Of a stretch of DNA of 43,203 nt, positions 1 to 14,313 are shown in pieces. The notes beneath the pieces are model-generated. The model was given only the letters and a program-made list of their open reading frames with translations, was not told the origin of the DNA and did no database searches. The stretch comes from Folioceros fuciformis (Eukaryota; Anthocerotophyta; Anthocerotopsida; Anthocerotales). The stretch lies in NCBI GenBank assembly GCA_049999805.1, contig JBNGIO010006371.1, positions 169,747 through 212,949 of the forward strand, in the 5' to 3' direction. Position numbers and translations under genes: made by a program. The first letter of the stretch is position 1. The number at the start of each line of letters is the position of its first letter.

Positions 1-466
1 TCCATATAACTCTAGCCCTCGCCCCTGCTTGGTCGTAGCTGTTTGGATCCTCCGATAGCCTCTTAAATCTACATTCCGAATGCTCACCTCGAAAGGCGGC
101 ATCGCATTGAAACCCGATGAAACCCGTTGATATGGTATGGTAGTTACGGATTCCATTAGGGATATTTCCGTGCTCGCTCTCGTTGAGGAAAAGGGGCCGC
201 AGGAATTGGCAAGGACTGGAAGAGTCAAATGCTTGCCGAAAAAGTGTTTCCATGCTAAGCAAGGCTTCATCAATGCTGTTTACCCAGACACCCAACCTCC
301 TTTTCATACGTTTGATAGCTTCATCAATTCTGTTCACCCAGGCACCCAAGCTCCTTTTCATAAGTTTGGTAGCTTCATCACTGCTATTCACCCAGGCACC
401 CTCCCATGCTCCCAGGTCTTCTAGGTTCCTGGAGGCCCCAACTCGAACCACTTTTTGGCGTTGAGT
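1..466 (-). CDS. Open frame off the left edge, with 18-residue tandem repeat
   Basis: The minus strand is open with no stop from just after a TAG at 467-469 down to base 1, about 155 codons. The frame continues beyond the window. The first possible ATG in the frame is near 362. The N-terminal part carries nearly three 18-residue units of the form LGAWVNRIDEAIKRMKRR, followed by a non-repetitive part with several Cys residues (for example FQCDAAFRGEHSECRF). I recognise no family. It lies in the same frame as, and just downstream of, the stop of the neighbouring receptor kinase, with TGA TTC TCT TAG between them. It could be an exon of another gene, a transposon gag fragment, or chance openness helped by the repeat. 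Confidence 0.3.
264..411. repeat. 54-bp tandem repeat, about 2.8 copies
   Basis: Units begin at 264, 318 and 372, each starting gcttcatca on the plus strand, so the period is exactly 54 bases. The period is a multiple of three, and the minus-strand frame keeps an 18-residue repeat across all units. Confidence 0.85.
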
Positions 467-475
467 CTAAGAGAA

Positions 476-5166
<4,691 letters not shown>

Positions 5167-6412
5167 CTGCAGCAGAACGTAGAACGCGAGGACTCGATTA
5201 GTTGGTCGAGTGAACTGTGATAGACTTCTACTCCTTCTTCTAGTCATCCGCAAATCCCAGCTCCGATCAATCCACCCATAGAAATTCCATGCTACGATGG
5301 TAGGTGCCTGGAGTTCTACACATTCAATGGTCACCTGCCTCGCACGTTATCTCTGACCGAAGGTCACGACACCTACCCGTCCAAAGTTCGACTCCTGGAA
5401 TCTGCCATCGATTCTAGCAAGTCCAGTTAGCCTGCCCTCTCCTCGCTCTGGTCTCAAAACTTGGCCGAACACGATCCAAGCCCCTAACTGCAACACTATG
5501 ATGTCCTACCCTGCACACCCTCACGCTCACACAGAATGGCTACACAGCTGTCCTCAATCATCCTCCACGCGACATTCCGGCACGAAATCTCCTTCCTTGC
5601 ACATTTTCAAGAACAGAATCACACTGTAATCGCAACTGAACTTCCTTCCCGTGGTGGCCACCGCTGAGAAGTACCTCACGCAATGCATCATTTCTAGGTG
5701 GACTCCCTTCAAAATAATGTGGATTTGGGCTAGTAACGGAGGGTCTGGCTGTGTGGATCCCTCGGCCGGTCCGACCTCACCGAGATACGACAACCTGACG
5801 GCCGAATGGGTCGACCACAGCTGGAGACGAAAGCCAATGAGTTCTAGCCAGTCCGAATATCCTAGTCCACACGACCCGCTCTCCGGGTCACACGCCGGCC
5901 AGCAAGGACAGTCAACTGACAAGGGTCCTTCCTCGCCGCAAGCACTTCAAGGAAGGGTATGAGATCCTTCGCCCGGATTTAATTAGCCATGACAACCATG
6001 CAACCCAAACAAAATACGATGCGAGGATTCCAGAAGATTGATTCCGTGATGACACGATCTTCTTCGAGAAGTGAGTTCCAAGCTTTTCATCTCTGAAGCA
6101 CCTGTACAAGAGTTCGATAACCAACCGAATCTCATTTCACACATTACAACATCATTTACGCTTTGTCTCGGGCAGTTTCCTTCCACCCCTGATTCTTTAA
6201 TTCATTGCCAACAATGGTTGGCGAAGACTATCCGCGACCCGCGCCGGCCAAACACCGGCCGTCACCGACATTCCACAACCACGCGATGCGTCAGCCTGCT
6301 CCTCTCCTCGGAGAACATGCGAGGCACGAGCAACAGGGCAGTGGCAGTGGTCGTTTTATGAGTCATTGAGAAGGAGCAAGGACTGGAACTTGGGCCTAAA
6401 GAATGGTGGCCA
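5167..6412. other. Intergenic region, no gene seen
   Basis: This lies between the 5' side of the LRR receptor kinase and the 3' end of NIP7. It probably holds the receptor promoter and any missing first exon. The open frames on both strands (for example 5651-5962) show no recognisable domain and are not called. Confidence 0.5.
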
Positions 6413-6963
6413 CTACAATTCATCCTCTGTCCGTAGATACTCCCCTAGGTCAGCCTGGCGTAGAGCCACAATATCGTTCGGCTGCAGCTTCCTGCAATCC
6501 TGTGTAGACTTGGCAGCCACGCCGAACCCTAGCGGCACATCCGACATGGAGAAGATCACCACACCTTCGTACCGAGCTGTGTTGTCGGTGATCCGGCCCA
6601 GCCCGCTCTTGAGCACATGGTTGCCGTAGAGGAAGAGCTGCTCCGCCGAAGGCTTGATCCAAATCTTATGCTTGGCGTGCGCCGCCAGCAGGTCAAGGCA
6701 GGTGATGGTGAGCTGAAACTTGCCGCTCTTGGTGAACTTTCCCAGGCAAGTCCCCAGCCCCGCCAGATGCTCCTTCCCCACGTTGGTCGCCCGCCGCACC
6801 AGCGCGTCGCTCACGTAGAACACCCGCTGTTTGTGCAACCGCAGGCAGTAGCCTCCCGGCTCCGAGCCCGGGCCCTCGACCGCCGGCCGCTCGATCAGCT
6901 GCCGTAGGTTAGAGCCTACAAACTTGTGTAGCTTTTCCAAGACCTCCGTCGTCTCCTTCTCGT
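6413..6963 (-). CDS. NIP7: 60S ribosome biogenesis protein NIP7, 5' end lost in gap
   Basis: NIP7 is a nucleolar factor needed for pre-rRNA processing and 60S subunit assembly, and binds RNA through a C-terminal PUA domain. The visible 183 codons start just inside the usual N-terminus ([16 protein letters not shown]) and run to the normal C-terminus. Diagnostic stretches include [72 protein letters not shown] and [17 protein letters not shown]. The whole PUA part is present. The family is about 180 residues long, so only the first few residues and the ATG should lie in the adjacent run of N. No intron interrupts the visible part. It is divergent from the PPR gene. Confidence 0.95.
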
Positions 6964-7063
6964 NNNNNNNNNNNNNNNNNNNNNNNNNNNNNNNNNNNNN
7001 NNNNNNNNNNNNNNNNNNNNNNNNNNNNNNNNNNNNNNNNNNNNNNNNNNNNNNNNNNNNNNN
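6964..7063. other. Assembly gap (100 N)
   Basis: Exactly 100 N, a conventional scaffold gap of unknown true length. It removes the NIP7 start codon and part of the NIP7/PPR intergenic region. Confidence 0.99.
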
Positions 7064-7206
7064 AACTCTTTTCAAAACTAATTGGCTCTGGCGTCTTCGT
7101 TTTGATAGTCAGACTGGAGTCTAGATGAATAAGATTTGCCGGGAAAATATCGCCGTAGGCCGCAGCAACTACAGCCATATATTTATATACCTACCTATGT
7201 ATATGT
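7064..7206. promoter_or_regulatory. NIP7/PPR divergent intergenic region
   Basis: A short stretch between two divergent genes. It contains an AT-rich run, atatatttatatacc, at about 7175-7190, which could be a TATA element for the PPR gene, whose ATG is only about 20-30 bases downstream. The transcription start may therefore lie very close to this ATG, or translation may start at a later one. The true distance to NIP7 is unknown because of the gap. Confidence 0.35.
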
Positions 7207-10080
7207 ATGGGCTCAAAGCCAGCTGTTCCTGATTGGAGATTTTCGAGCGAGTTTCTCAAAGTGCACCAGCTCCAGCAAACATCTGTGTCAACATGCACTG
7301 AAGGCAGATCATCTGCTGGCATCCTTTCAAGGACTCATGCGTTTGCGAATAATGAAGCCAGGTGCAGCGGCACCTTGGCCAGATGCCTGGCTGGGCACTG
7401 GCATGGGTCCTTCTGGCGACGAAATTTTCTACCCCCCATAGGTGGGTGGACTAACAGGAAGCAACAGGGGAGGTCTCGTACGCCAGACTTCCACCCTAGG
7501 AAGTTTGAGGGGTTCGACTTGGCTTGGAGCTCCAGTAGCTCACCTTGGCTTGACACGGAGCTGGATGCTCCTGAGATTTATCGTGGCCCAACACCAACTT
7601 GGAGTCTGGAGCATGGTTTTGACGCTCGCAGGTCTGCAGGACACGGAAGAGCTGTAGCTTCTGATACTGTCAGCAAGTTATGTGAGCAGGGGCGGCTCGG
7701 TGAGGCAGTTGAGGCTCTGGGACTTCTTGTGCAGACCGATCACCACATCCTCAAAGCGCTGTTTTATACCGTGCTAAAGGAATGTGCGGCTAAGAAGGAT
7801 CTGCCTCTGGGTCGCCTTGTGCATGGTCTCATTGTGAAGAAGGGGTATGAATCGGACACGTTCTTGTGCAACCATATCCTGCGAATGTATGCTTCCCATG
7901 CCAGGTTGCACGAAGCTACAGATGTGTTCACCAAGGTTGTCCGTCCTGATTGCTACACCTGGTCTGCAATAATATCTGCGCATGTCAAGAATGGAGAAGA
8001 TACGCAGGCCATTCAACTGTATCGTAGGATGCGCAGGTCCAGTGTGAAGCCAGATAGTCATGTGTTTGTGGCAGCACTTCAAGCATGTGCAAGGGGAGCA
8101 AACTTGAAAGCTGGGCAGCAGGTGCATGCCGATGTGTTGAATAGTGGCATCAAGCCTGACTTGTTTGTGTGCAGCGGCTTGGTAGACATGTATGCCAAGT
8201 GTGGCTGCTTGAAAGAAGCTCAAAAAGTGTTTGATGGACTTCCTCAGAAAAGTGTGGTAACGTGGAGTGCCATGATTGCAGGATATGCCCAGCACGGCAT
8301 GGGGCAGGAAGCTCTTCATCTCTACAGGGCTATGCTGGAAGAGGGAAGTGTTATGCCGAATTCTGTGACCTTTTTGTCCGTCCTACAGGCATGTGCAAGT
8401 GTGGGGATACCGGCTCTGGAGGAGGGAAAGCAGCTTCATGCCCAAATTAGGGATCAACAAGGGCTACCACCGGATGTAGTCGTTGCAAACAGTTTGGTTA
8501 ACATGTATGCGAAGTGTGGCAGCTTAGAGGATGCTCAGAGCGTCTTTGATGAACTCAGTCAAAAAACGGTAGTGACATGGAATGCAATGATAGCGGGGTA
8601 TTCCCAGAACGGCATGGGGCAGAAAGCCCTTTCCCTTTACAGTGATATGGTAGATGAAGGCATGGTTGCACCCGATTGTGTGACTTTTGTGTGCCTCCTA
8701 CAGGCTTGCACATGTGTGGGAAGCCCAGCCTATGAGAAAGGGAAGCAGCTTCATGCACAAATAAGAGAACGAGGGCTTCTAGGTGATCTGTTTGTAGGCA
8801 ACAGCTTGGTAAACATGTATGCGAAGTGCGGCAGCACAAGGGACGCTCAGGCTGTCTTTGACGGGCTTGTCCAGAAGGATGTGGTGTCGTGGAATGCCAT
8901 GATAGCTGGATATTCACAGCAGGGCAAGGGACAGGAAGCCCTGCAACTGTACGATGTCATGCAAGAAGAAGGCGTCGTTGCACCTGATTCTGTGACGTTT
9001 GTGTGCCTGCTGCAGGCATGTGCAAGTGTGGGCGTCCTGGCTTTAGAGAAGGGGAAGCAGCTTCACAAGCATGTCAGAGAAAAAGGGCTCCACCATGAAG
9101 TCTTTGTAGGCAGCAGTTTGGTAAACATGTACGTGAAGTGTGGTAGCCTACCAGATGCTCAAGTTGTGTTCGACAGACTGAGTTTAAAAAATGTGATAAC
9201 GTGGAGCGCAATGATGACCGGATATGCTCGACAGGGCATGGGGCAGGAAGCCCTTGGTCTCTACAAGTCCATGCAGGAAGAAGGTATTGCTGCACTCGAT
9301 TCCCCGACATTTGTGTGCCTCCTTCAGGCATGCGCAAGTGTGTCAGCTTTGGATGTTGGCAGGCATCTTCATGCACGGATTAAAAATCAAGGACTTCAGG
9401 ATGATGTGCTTGTTGCCAGCAGTTTGGTGAACATGTATGCGAAGTCTGGTAGCATCGCTGATGCCCAGCGGGTGTTTGATTCTATGGTGGAAAAAGATGT
9501 CGTTACCTGGAGTGCACTGATTGCAGGATATACCCGTCAAGGAGACAGTGAGCAGGTGTTTCACTTAGTATTCAGAATGAAAGAGGATGGCATACAGCCA
9601 GACAGCGTCACGTTCCTGAGTGTGCTAACAGTATGCAGTCATACTGGTTTAGTTGACAAGGGCCGAGAGTATTTCGAGGCTATGAGCAGACACTACAACA
9701 TCTCTCCCTCGGCAGACCACTTCACGTGCATGGTAGACCTCCTGGGCAGAGCAGGACGAATGGATGAAGCAATAGCTGTGATAAGGGCAATGCCGACAGT
9801 GCCTGATGTTGCAGTTTGGCACACTCTTTTGGGTGCCTGCCGAAAATGGGGCAACGTGGAGGTGGGACGCGAAGCTTTCCATGAAGCAGTGAATCTAGAC
9901 GACAAGGATGATGCAGCATATGCGTTGATGTGGAACATTTACACCAGTTCACAGATGTGGGAGCAGGCACAGGAGATTCAGGCGAGGAGACTGAGCTACA
10001 AGGCATGGAAGCAGCCTGGCCAGAGCTGGTGGACAGACATGCACGGGCAGGTGCATAGTTTTGTGGTTGGAGATGAGTAG
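7207..10080 (+). CDS. PLS-class pentatricopeptide repeat protein, E type, no DYW domain
   Basis: A single-exon protein of 957 residues. About 150 N-terminal residues look like an organelle-targeting and linker region. A long run of P, L and S repeats follows, with hallmark phrases such as VVTWSAMIAGYAQHGMGQEAL, LQACASVG, GKQLHAQI and NSLVNMYAKCGSLEDAQSVF. The C-terminus has E1/E2 motifs (HFTCMVDLLGRAGRMDEA, WHTLLGACRKWGNVEVG) and ends PGQSWWTDMHGQVHSFVVGDE, the point where many relatives continue into a DYW cytidine deaminase domain. I see no DYW sequence in the following 350 bases. By family knowledge it probably binds an organellar transcript and, if it acts in C-to-U editing, would need a deaminase in trans. 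The start is the first ATG of the frame; a later Met is possible. Confidence 0.95.
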   Translation: MGSKPAVPDWRFSSEFLKVHQLQQTSVSTCTEGRSSAGILSRTHAFANNEARCSGTLARCLAGHWHGSFWRRNFLPPIGGWTNRKQQGRSRTPDFHPRKFEGFDLAWSSSSSPWLDTELDAPEIYRGPTPTWSLEHGFDARRSAGHGRAVASDTVSKLCEQGRLGEAVEALGLLVQTDHHILKALFYTVLKECAAKKDLPLGRLVHGLIVKKGYESDTFLCNHILRMYASHARLHEATDVFTKVVRPDCYTWSAIISAHVKNGEDTQAIQLYRRMRRSSVKPDSHVFVAALQACARGANLKAGQQVHADVLNSGIKPDLFVCSGLVDMYAKCGCLKEAQKVFDGLPQKSVVTWSAMIAGYAQHGMGQEALHLYRAMLEEGSVMPNSVTFLSVLQACASVGIPALEEGKQLHAQIRDQQGLPPDVVVANSLVNMYAKCGSLEDAQSVFDELSQKTVVTWNAMIAGYSQNGMGQKALSLYSDMVDEGMVAPDCVTFVCLLQACTCVGSPAYEKGKQLHAQIRERGLLGDLFVGNSLVNMYAKCGSTRDAQAVFDGLVQKDVVSWNAMIAGYSQQGKGQEALQLYDVMQEEGVVAPDSVTFVCLLQACASVGVLALEKGKQLHKHVREKGLHHEVFVGSSLVNMYVKCGSLPDAQVVFDRLSLKNVITWSAMMTGYARQGMGQEALGLYKSMQEEGIAALDSPTFVCLLQACASVSALDVGRHLHARIKNQGLQDDVLVASSLVNMYAKSGSIADAQRVFDSMVEKDVVTWSALIAGYTRQGDSEQVFHLVFRMKEDGIQPDSVTFLSVLTVCSHTGLVDKGREYFEAMSRHYNISPSADHFTCMVDLLGRAGRMDEAIAVIRAMPTVPDVAVWHTLLGACRKWGNVEVGREAFHEAVNLDDKDDAAYALMWNIYTSSQMWEQAQEIQARRLSYKAWKQPGQSWWTDMHGQVHSFVVGDE
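8296..9546 (+). repeat. Internal 306-315 bp repeats coding P-L-S triplets
   Basis: The segment around ggcatggggcaggaagc recurs at 8296, 8611, 8923 and 9235, and in weaker form at about 9541. Spacings are 315, 312, 312 and 306 bases, one P-L-S repeat triplet of about 104 residues. Similarity is visible at the DNA level, pointing to amplification of a triplet inside the gene. Confidence 0.85.
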
Positions 10081-10661
10081 CACCTCGCATCTGGTCATCT
10101 GCGTTTCTAGAAAGTGGCCTCGCTCATGAGCAAACTCCCCGTTCTTTATGCAAAAATAATATTATCTTCTAGAATTCATTTAGAAAATCCTCGATCGACC
10201 TTCACCGGGGAAAAAGAAAAGGGTACAAGAAAAGGGCTCCACCGGCACAAACGACTTAGACACCATGCATCCGCAGCTTCCAAAGAAAGGATGAAACTGA
10301 CCGAAGGTGAAGCATTCAAAGGATTAGCTAGGAGGGTTGACAATCAAAGGTCCTATTACATATGGGTCATTGGCCTTGGAAGTGTGAAGTATGAGATTGA
10401 TTCCCCTCGCTCTAAGCTTGCCATCTCTTAACACCATGATTACACTTGGAAAGGAACCCATTCCATGTAACGGATTGATTCAAACTCTTAAGTGAAGCAG
10501 GTTTGATTGAAATAATTTGACAAGATACAAATTTCAGAGAATCTTGGGCATCAAAGTCCTAAACTTTTACACAACTATATCTATCGCTTAGCACTCACCA
10601 TAGAGTACAACATGGAACCTCAATCATTTCAACCTACTCTAAAAATGCTTGAAAACTTTTC
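10081..10661. other. Intergenic region, nothing recognised
   Basis: This follows the PPR stop codon and becomes AT-rich. A 105-codon frame at 10114-10431 shows no domain, signal or repeat and is not called as a gene. Confidence 0.5.
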
Positions 10662-11408
10662 CTACTTCTTCCATTTGATCAAGTATGGAGTGATGTCCTT
10701 TTCAATAGAACCTTCAAAATCCTTGTATTCAGTCGATTTGCAAACGTTATCTGATGCAATCATTATAGGCTCCATTGATTCAGGCAACATATACTCTGAT
10801 GTACTTACTATAGGCTCCAATGGTTTAGGCAACATATACTCTAATGCACTCACTATAGGCTCCAAAGGTTTAGGCAATATATACCCTGTGGGCTCAGCTG
10901 ATGTTGGCATGTCTTGCTCAGAGGATTGGATAATATAGCTTGCACCTTCCACATTGTTACCTTCGGAGCCTACAACACTCACTATTTCCACATCTTGCTC
11001 AGGGGATTGGATAATATAGCTCACACCTTCCATATCTTGATCTTCGGAGTCTACAACACTCACTCTTTCCACATTTTGCTCAGGGGATTGGATAATATAG
11101 CTCGCACCTTGCACACCTTGACCTTCAAAGCTTACAACACTCACTCTTTCCACATCTTGCTCAAGGAATTCGATCATCCCCACACTATGAACACTCTCAC
11201 ATTCCATCAATTGGGGAGACTGAACTTCATCTCCAGTCTCTCTAGGCAAGGAATCAACAACATTAGTTCCTTGGTCCACACACCCACAAAGGCAATATTT
11301 TCTCAACCATGACCACCCCATGCTTGCAGAATTTGGGATCAATCTTTGTGTGGTGCAAAATATGAGGAGAAAAAGAACAGAACTATTGACAAAACGATAC
11401 ACACTCAA
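10662..11408 (-). CDS. Hypothetical repeat protein with hydrophobic N-terminus
   Basis: A 248-codon uninterrupted frame in AT-rich DNA; the family is not recognised. It begins with a signal-peptide or anchor-like segment (residues 1-25, core SSVLFLLIFCTT). A short Cys-containing part (KYCLCGCV, residues 37-44) follows. Then comes an acidic 27-residue repeat (units like ASYIIQSPEQNVERVSVVD plus SEDQDMEG, residues about 77-167), and then three copies of a 15-residue Pro-containing repeat (EYMLPKPLEPIVSTS, residues 175-219). The tail is charged and lysine-rich. Two different in-frame repeat arrays behind a leader suggest a secreted or wall-associated repeat protein, but this is inference. The plus strand also has shorter open frames over the same repeats, so openness alone proves little. 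Confidence 0.4.
   Translation of the reverse strand: MSVYRFVNSSVLFLLIFCTTQRLIPNSASMGWSWLRKYCLCGCVDQGTNVVDSLPRETGDEVQSPQLMECESVHSVGMIEFLEQDVERVSVVSFEGQGVQGASYIIQSPEQNVERVSVVDSEDQDMEGVSYIIQSPEQDVEIVSVVGSEGNNVEGASYIIQSSEQDMPTSAEPTGYILPKPLEPIVSALEYMLPKPLEPIVSTSEYMLPESMEPIMIASDNVCKSTEYKDFEGSIEKDITPYLIKWKK
10752..11180. repeat. Two adjacent minisatellites, 81-bp and 45-bp units
   Basis: About 10908-11180 holds three to four imperfect 81-bp units; the plus strand repeats text such as ttgctcaggggattggataatatag. About 10752-10886 holds three 45-bp units containing ctataggctccaaaggtttaggcaa. Both periods are multiples of three and stay in the minus-strand frame. Confidence 0.8.
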
Positions 11409-12310
11409 GGTGTTGACTATATGTACATATATAGATGAAACTTGTTCTTAAATCTCGATTATATATTCTTGGATGTCGCTCACATAACATTGACTGTTGT
11501 TCACTCAAAGGATATAGGGTTTGAGGGTTTAGGGTGGGGTGGATGATATATTTCATTAGTATTTTAACAGCTCTCACTAATCCTTTATATTTGTTAACAA
11601 GTTTGAGGTTGGTGAAGAGTTGTGTGGAAGTACATAACTACATTAAAAGGAAAGATGAGAAATTCATCAACCCTGAACTCAGAGGAGGGAGCTCCTTCAA
11701 GATTGGGCCAAAGGCCAATAGTAGGACTAGCTCCCTCATGTACCTTTCTTGTAGTTAGAAATGATATTGTGATACGAGATGATGCAGGCCCTTACCACTA
11801 GTGCTGAGTAATTAGCAAATAGTTGTCTTGGTCCTAAACTACATTGGCTAGCATGCTGTGCAAAGCTAGAGAAATGCCTTGTCCAAAGAAAGCCACAACA
11901 TGGGGAACATTAAGACCCCTCATATTCTTGTGGATGCTAGCTTGTTTGGTTAGATTAACTTGAAGAAGTCATCGTCTGTAGTCCTATGAGTCTCTAGGAC
12001 AAGAGGACTAAAACATGGCTAGCCAACTTTTAGGTTTGATGACATCGTGCTTGCATTTGGAGTCGTGATTGCTGCATTAGTAATATAGATTTGCTCCCCA
12101 AGGTGAAAAAAACGTTTGTCCTTAAAGACATGCTATTTCTCAATGCCTGCAATGGCTCCACGATCTGATCTCAAACCTTTATCATCGAAAACATGTTGAA
12201 GGAGATCATAGAAAACAAAGCAAATGAGATACTAGATGTTTTATATCCTTGTGCTGAAAGGATTTGTGGTTTGGAAAGAAGGGAAGAAGAGGTTTGCATG
12301 CTCAAGTCAA
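11409..12310. other. AT-rich intergenic region, nothing recognised
   Basis: There are no convincing coding regions; frames such as 11534-11758 have no domain. A telomere-like stretch, gggtttgagggtttaggg, lies near 11517-11534, but it has only two imperfect units and no clear gene next to it. Confidence 0.45.
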
Positions 12311-12640
12311 TTGTTGCTATTCTTGAGGATGAGAGGATGAGGCAGAATAATTGGTGTGTATGCAAAATCATGGTGTGCATGCCTAAAACTTCCATAGAAT
12401 CATGGTCTGCTTGACAAAATTCCTAGGAGAGTTGGTTGTTGCTACTCGTGAGAGGGTGAGGTATATCTCAGGAGTCCATTGTTGCTACTCTTGAGAGGAT
12501 GAGACAAAATCCATGACCTCCATTGTTGCTACTCTTGAGAGGATGAGACAGAAACATGATCTGCATGGTCGAAACTTCTAAGAGAGTTGATTGTAACTCC
12601 CCATAGAGTCGGTTGTTGCTACTCCCGATAGGATGAGTGG
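12311..12640. repeat. Dispersed 26-bp repeat, five copies
   Basis: Copies of ttgttgctactcttgagagg followed by atgag begin at 12311, 12436, 12479, 12523 and 12613. The middle three are 43-44 bases apart. Short unrelated spacers lie between copies, so this is a degenerate minisatellite. Confidence 0.75.
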
Positions 12641-14313
12641 TGTGCATAGATCCCAATAGAGTAGATACGTAAGGGCCAAAGCAAAGGCGATGAAAACATT
12701 CCAGCTACAGTTGTGAGATTTGTGTGGAGGAAACACTTGAGCCGGAGTTCGATTCGCGAGCTTTGTGTGGAGAGAAACAGCGCTGTGGAGGGCTTGGACA
12801 GCAAGCTTGTGAAGAGTGTCGAGGGCAGTTGCCAAGCGCGGTGCGCGGAGCCAAGTGCCTTGTTGCGAGAGTGTGATGGATTGTGTAAAAGCTTTTCCTA
12901 GTGGCTGTGAAAGGAGGGGCATGTCGGCAGGCGCACGAGAGAGGGGAGAACCCTAGGTTGGAGCCAACTCGGTGTTCTGTTTGCGTTGGGCGGAGGAGAC
13001 GTGACCCCAGCATCGAGACGCACCAATAATGGCCAGGTTGCGGGATTTTGAAATATGTACATACGTGGACGACATGGCCACGTGGGAAAATGCGACCTGG
13101 CGTAGGAGGAATCACGGCGGATAGCATGTGAGGATGATCGAGTTGGCAGGCCTATCCGCTCGCCTCGACTCGCCGGTTGGGCTTGTTTTTTGGCTTTGTC
13201 CAGCACGTAGTGCATATAGTTGCTGGCCTGTACAAATGCAGGCCGTCTGTACGTACAGCCCAGGCCGGTAGTTAGGTGGGTAAAGGGGAGAGGTAAAGTG
13301 TCCATATATGACGTGGTGGTGTCGTCGGAAGAGACGAAGGCCCATCGGTTTGTCTCCTTCCCCGCCTTGCTTGCGTTCATTTGGTGGACGATTCGTGCTC
13401 GATTCACGTCTCCCACGACTCGGCGCGAGACGTGGTGTGCTCGCGCGGTGTGGATCTTGATCTTGCTGCGGGGGCTGCTGGCGCCGTGGAGGATTGCTTG
13501 AGCTGGGACTGGACGGCGTGGGTTCGGGCTCGGGCTCGTGCTCGGTGTGCCGGGTTGTGGAGGTGTAATCGCGGGAGATCCGGTTGCATCCGGAGGGAGA
13601 GTAGGATTGGATTAGGTCGGGGGTAAGGAGAAGAGGGCGGGTAGATGAAATGATGCGGGCTGGTGAGGGCAAGCTGAGGGGAGGAGGAGGAGGAGGGGAA
13701 GGGGCTGCACTCCAGCGGAAAGCTTGCAGCCAGGTATCTTTCTTTCTCTCTCGGTGACTCACGCACATACGCTGGCACGCGCAGGCGGATAGCCTTTTAT
13801 GGTGTGGACTGCTCAGGCTGCCTCGTTCTCGGCAGCGGAAGCAATGTGCTTGTGCAGGCATCTGGTTCTGGATTTTGGGCTTGCATCGTCTCAAGTCGCT
13901 GCTGTGAGGCCTGGATTCCGTGATTGACGTGTCGGCTCGGTCTCGTTCCCCCGGGGCCTCGGGGGATTGGGGTCGGCAGTAGGCTTTAAGGGTTTTGTCC
14001 CCATCTGCCTGGCGCTGATTGTTTGGTGAGGTGCTGCCGGCTGGCTGGCTGTCTCTGCGTGATACCCAGTCCGGAATTGTGTAGCCCTGGCCCAGACTGA
14101 GATAACCAGCCGTACTGTCGCTTGAGGCCGCTAGGGCAGCGGCCCGAGTGAGTGAACCAGTAGTTGGTGACGGAACCCTGCCTGCTCTGCGTCCGTGCGA
14201 GAAGCGAAAGAGTTGTCACAGAAGAGTTGTTGTTGTTGTGATCTCGATCGTAGCACGAGAGCAGGCAAGGATTTGTTGGCCGGGGTGAAAGGATCTGGCC
14301 TGGAGGGAGAGGC
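12641..14313 (+). promoter_or_regulatory. GC-rich upstream region of the SnRK1 beta gene
   Basis: About 1.7 kb ahead of the beta-subunit ATG, much richer in GC than the island to its left. It probably holds promoter and 5' leader sequence. Several short plus-strand frames (13220-13501, 13381-13626) could be upstream ORFs if transcribed. The minus strand has a 260-codon low-complexity frame rich in Pro, Ser and Arg that I do not regard as a gene. No specific element can be assigned. Confidence 0.35.

Noticed and set aside
11517-11534. Interstitial telomere repeat
   Set aside because: There are only about two imperfect TTTAGGG-like units, too few to call.
13112-13894. 260-codon minus-strand frame ahead of the SnRK1 beta gene
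   Set aside because: It is low complexity (runs of Pro, Ser and acidic Pro-Glu) in GC-rich DNA with overlapping frames on both strands; no domain.
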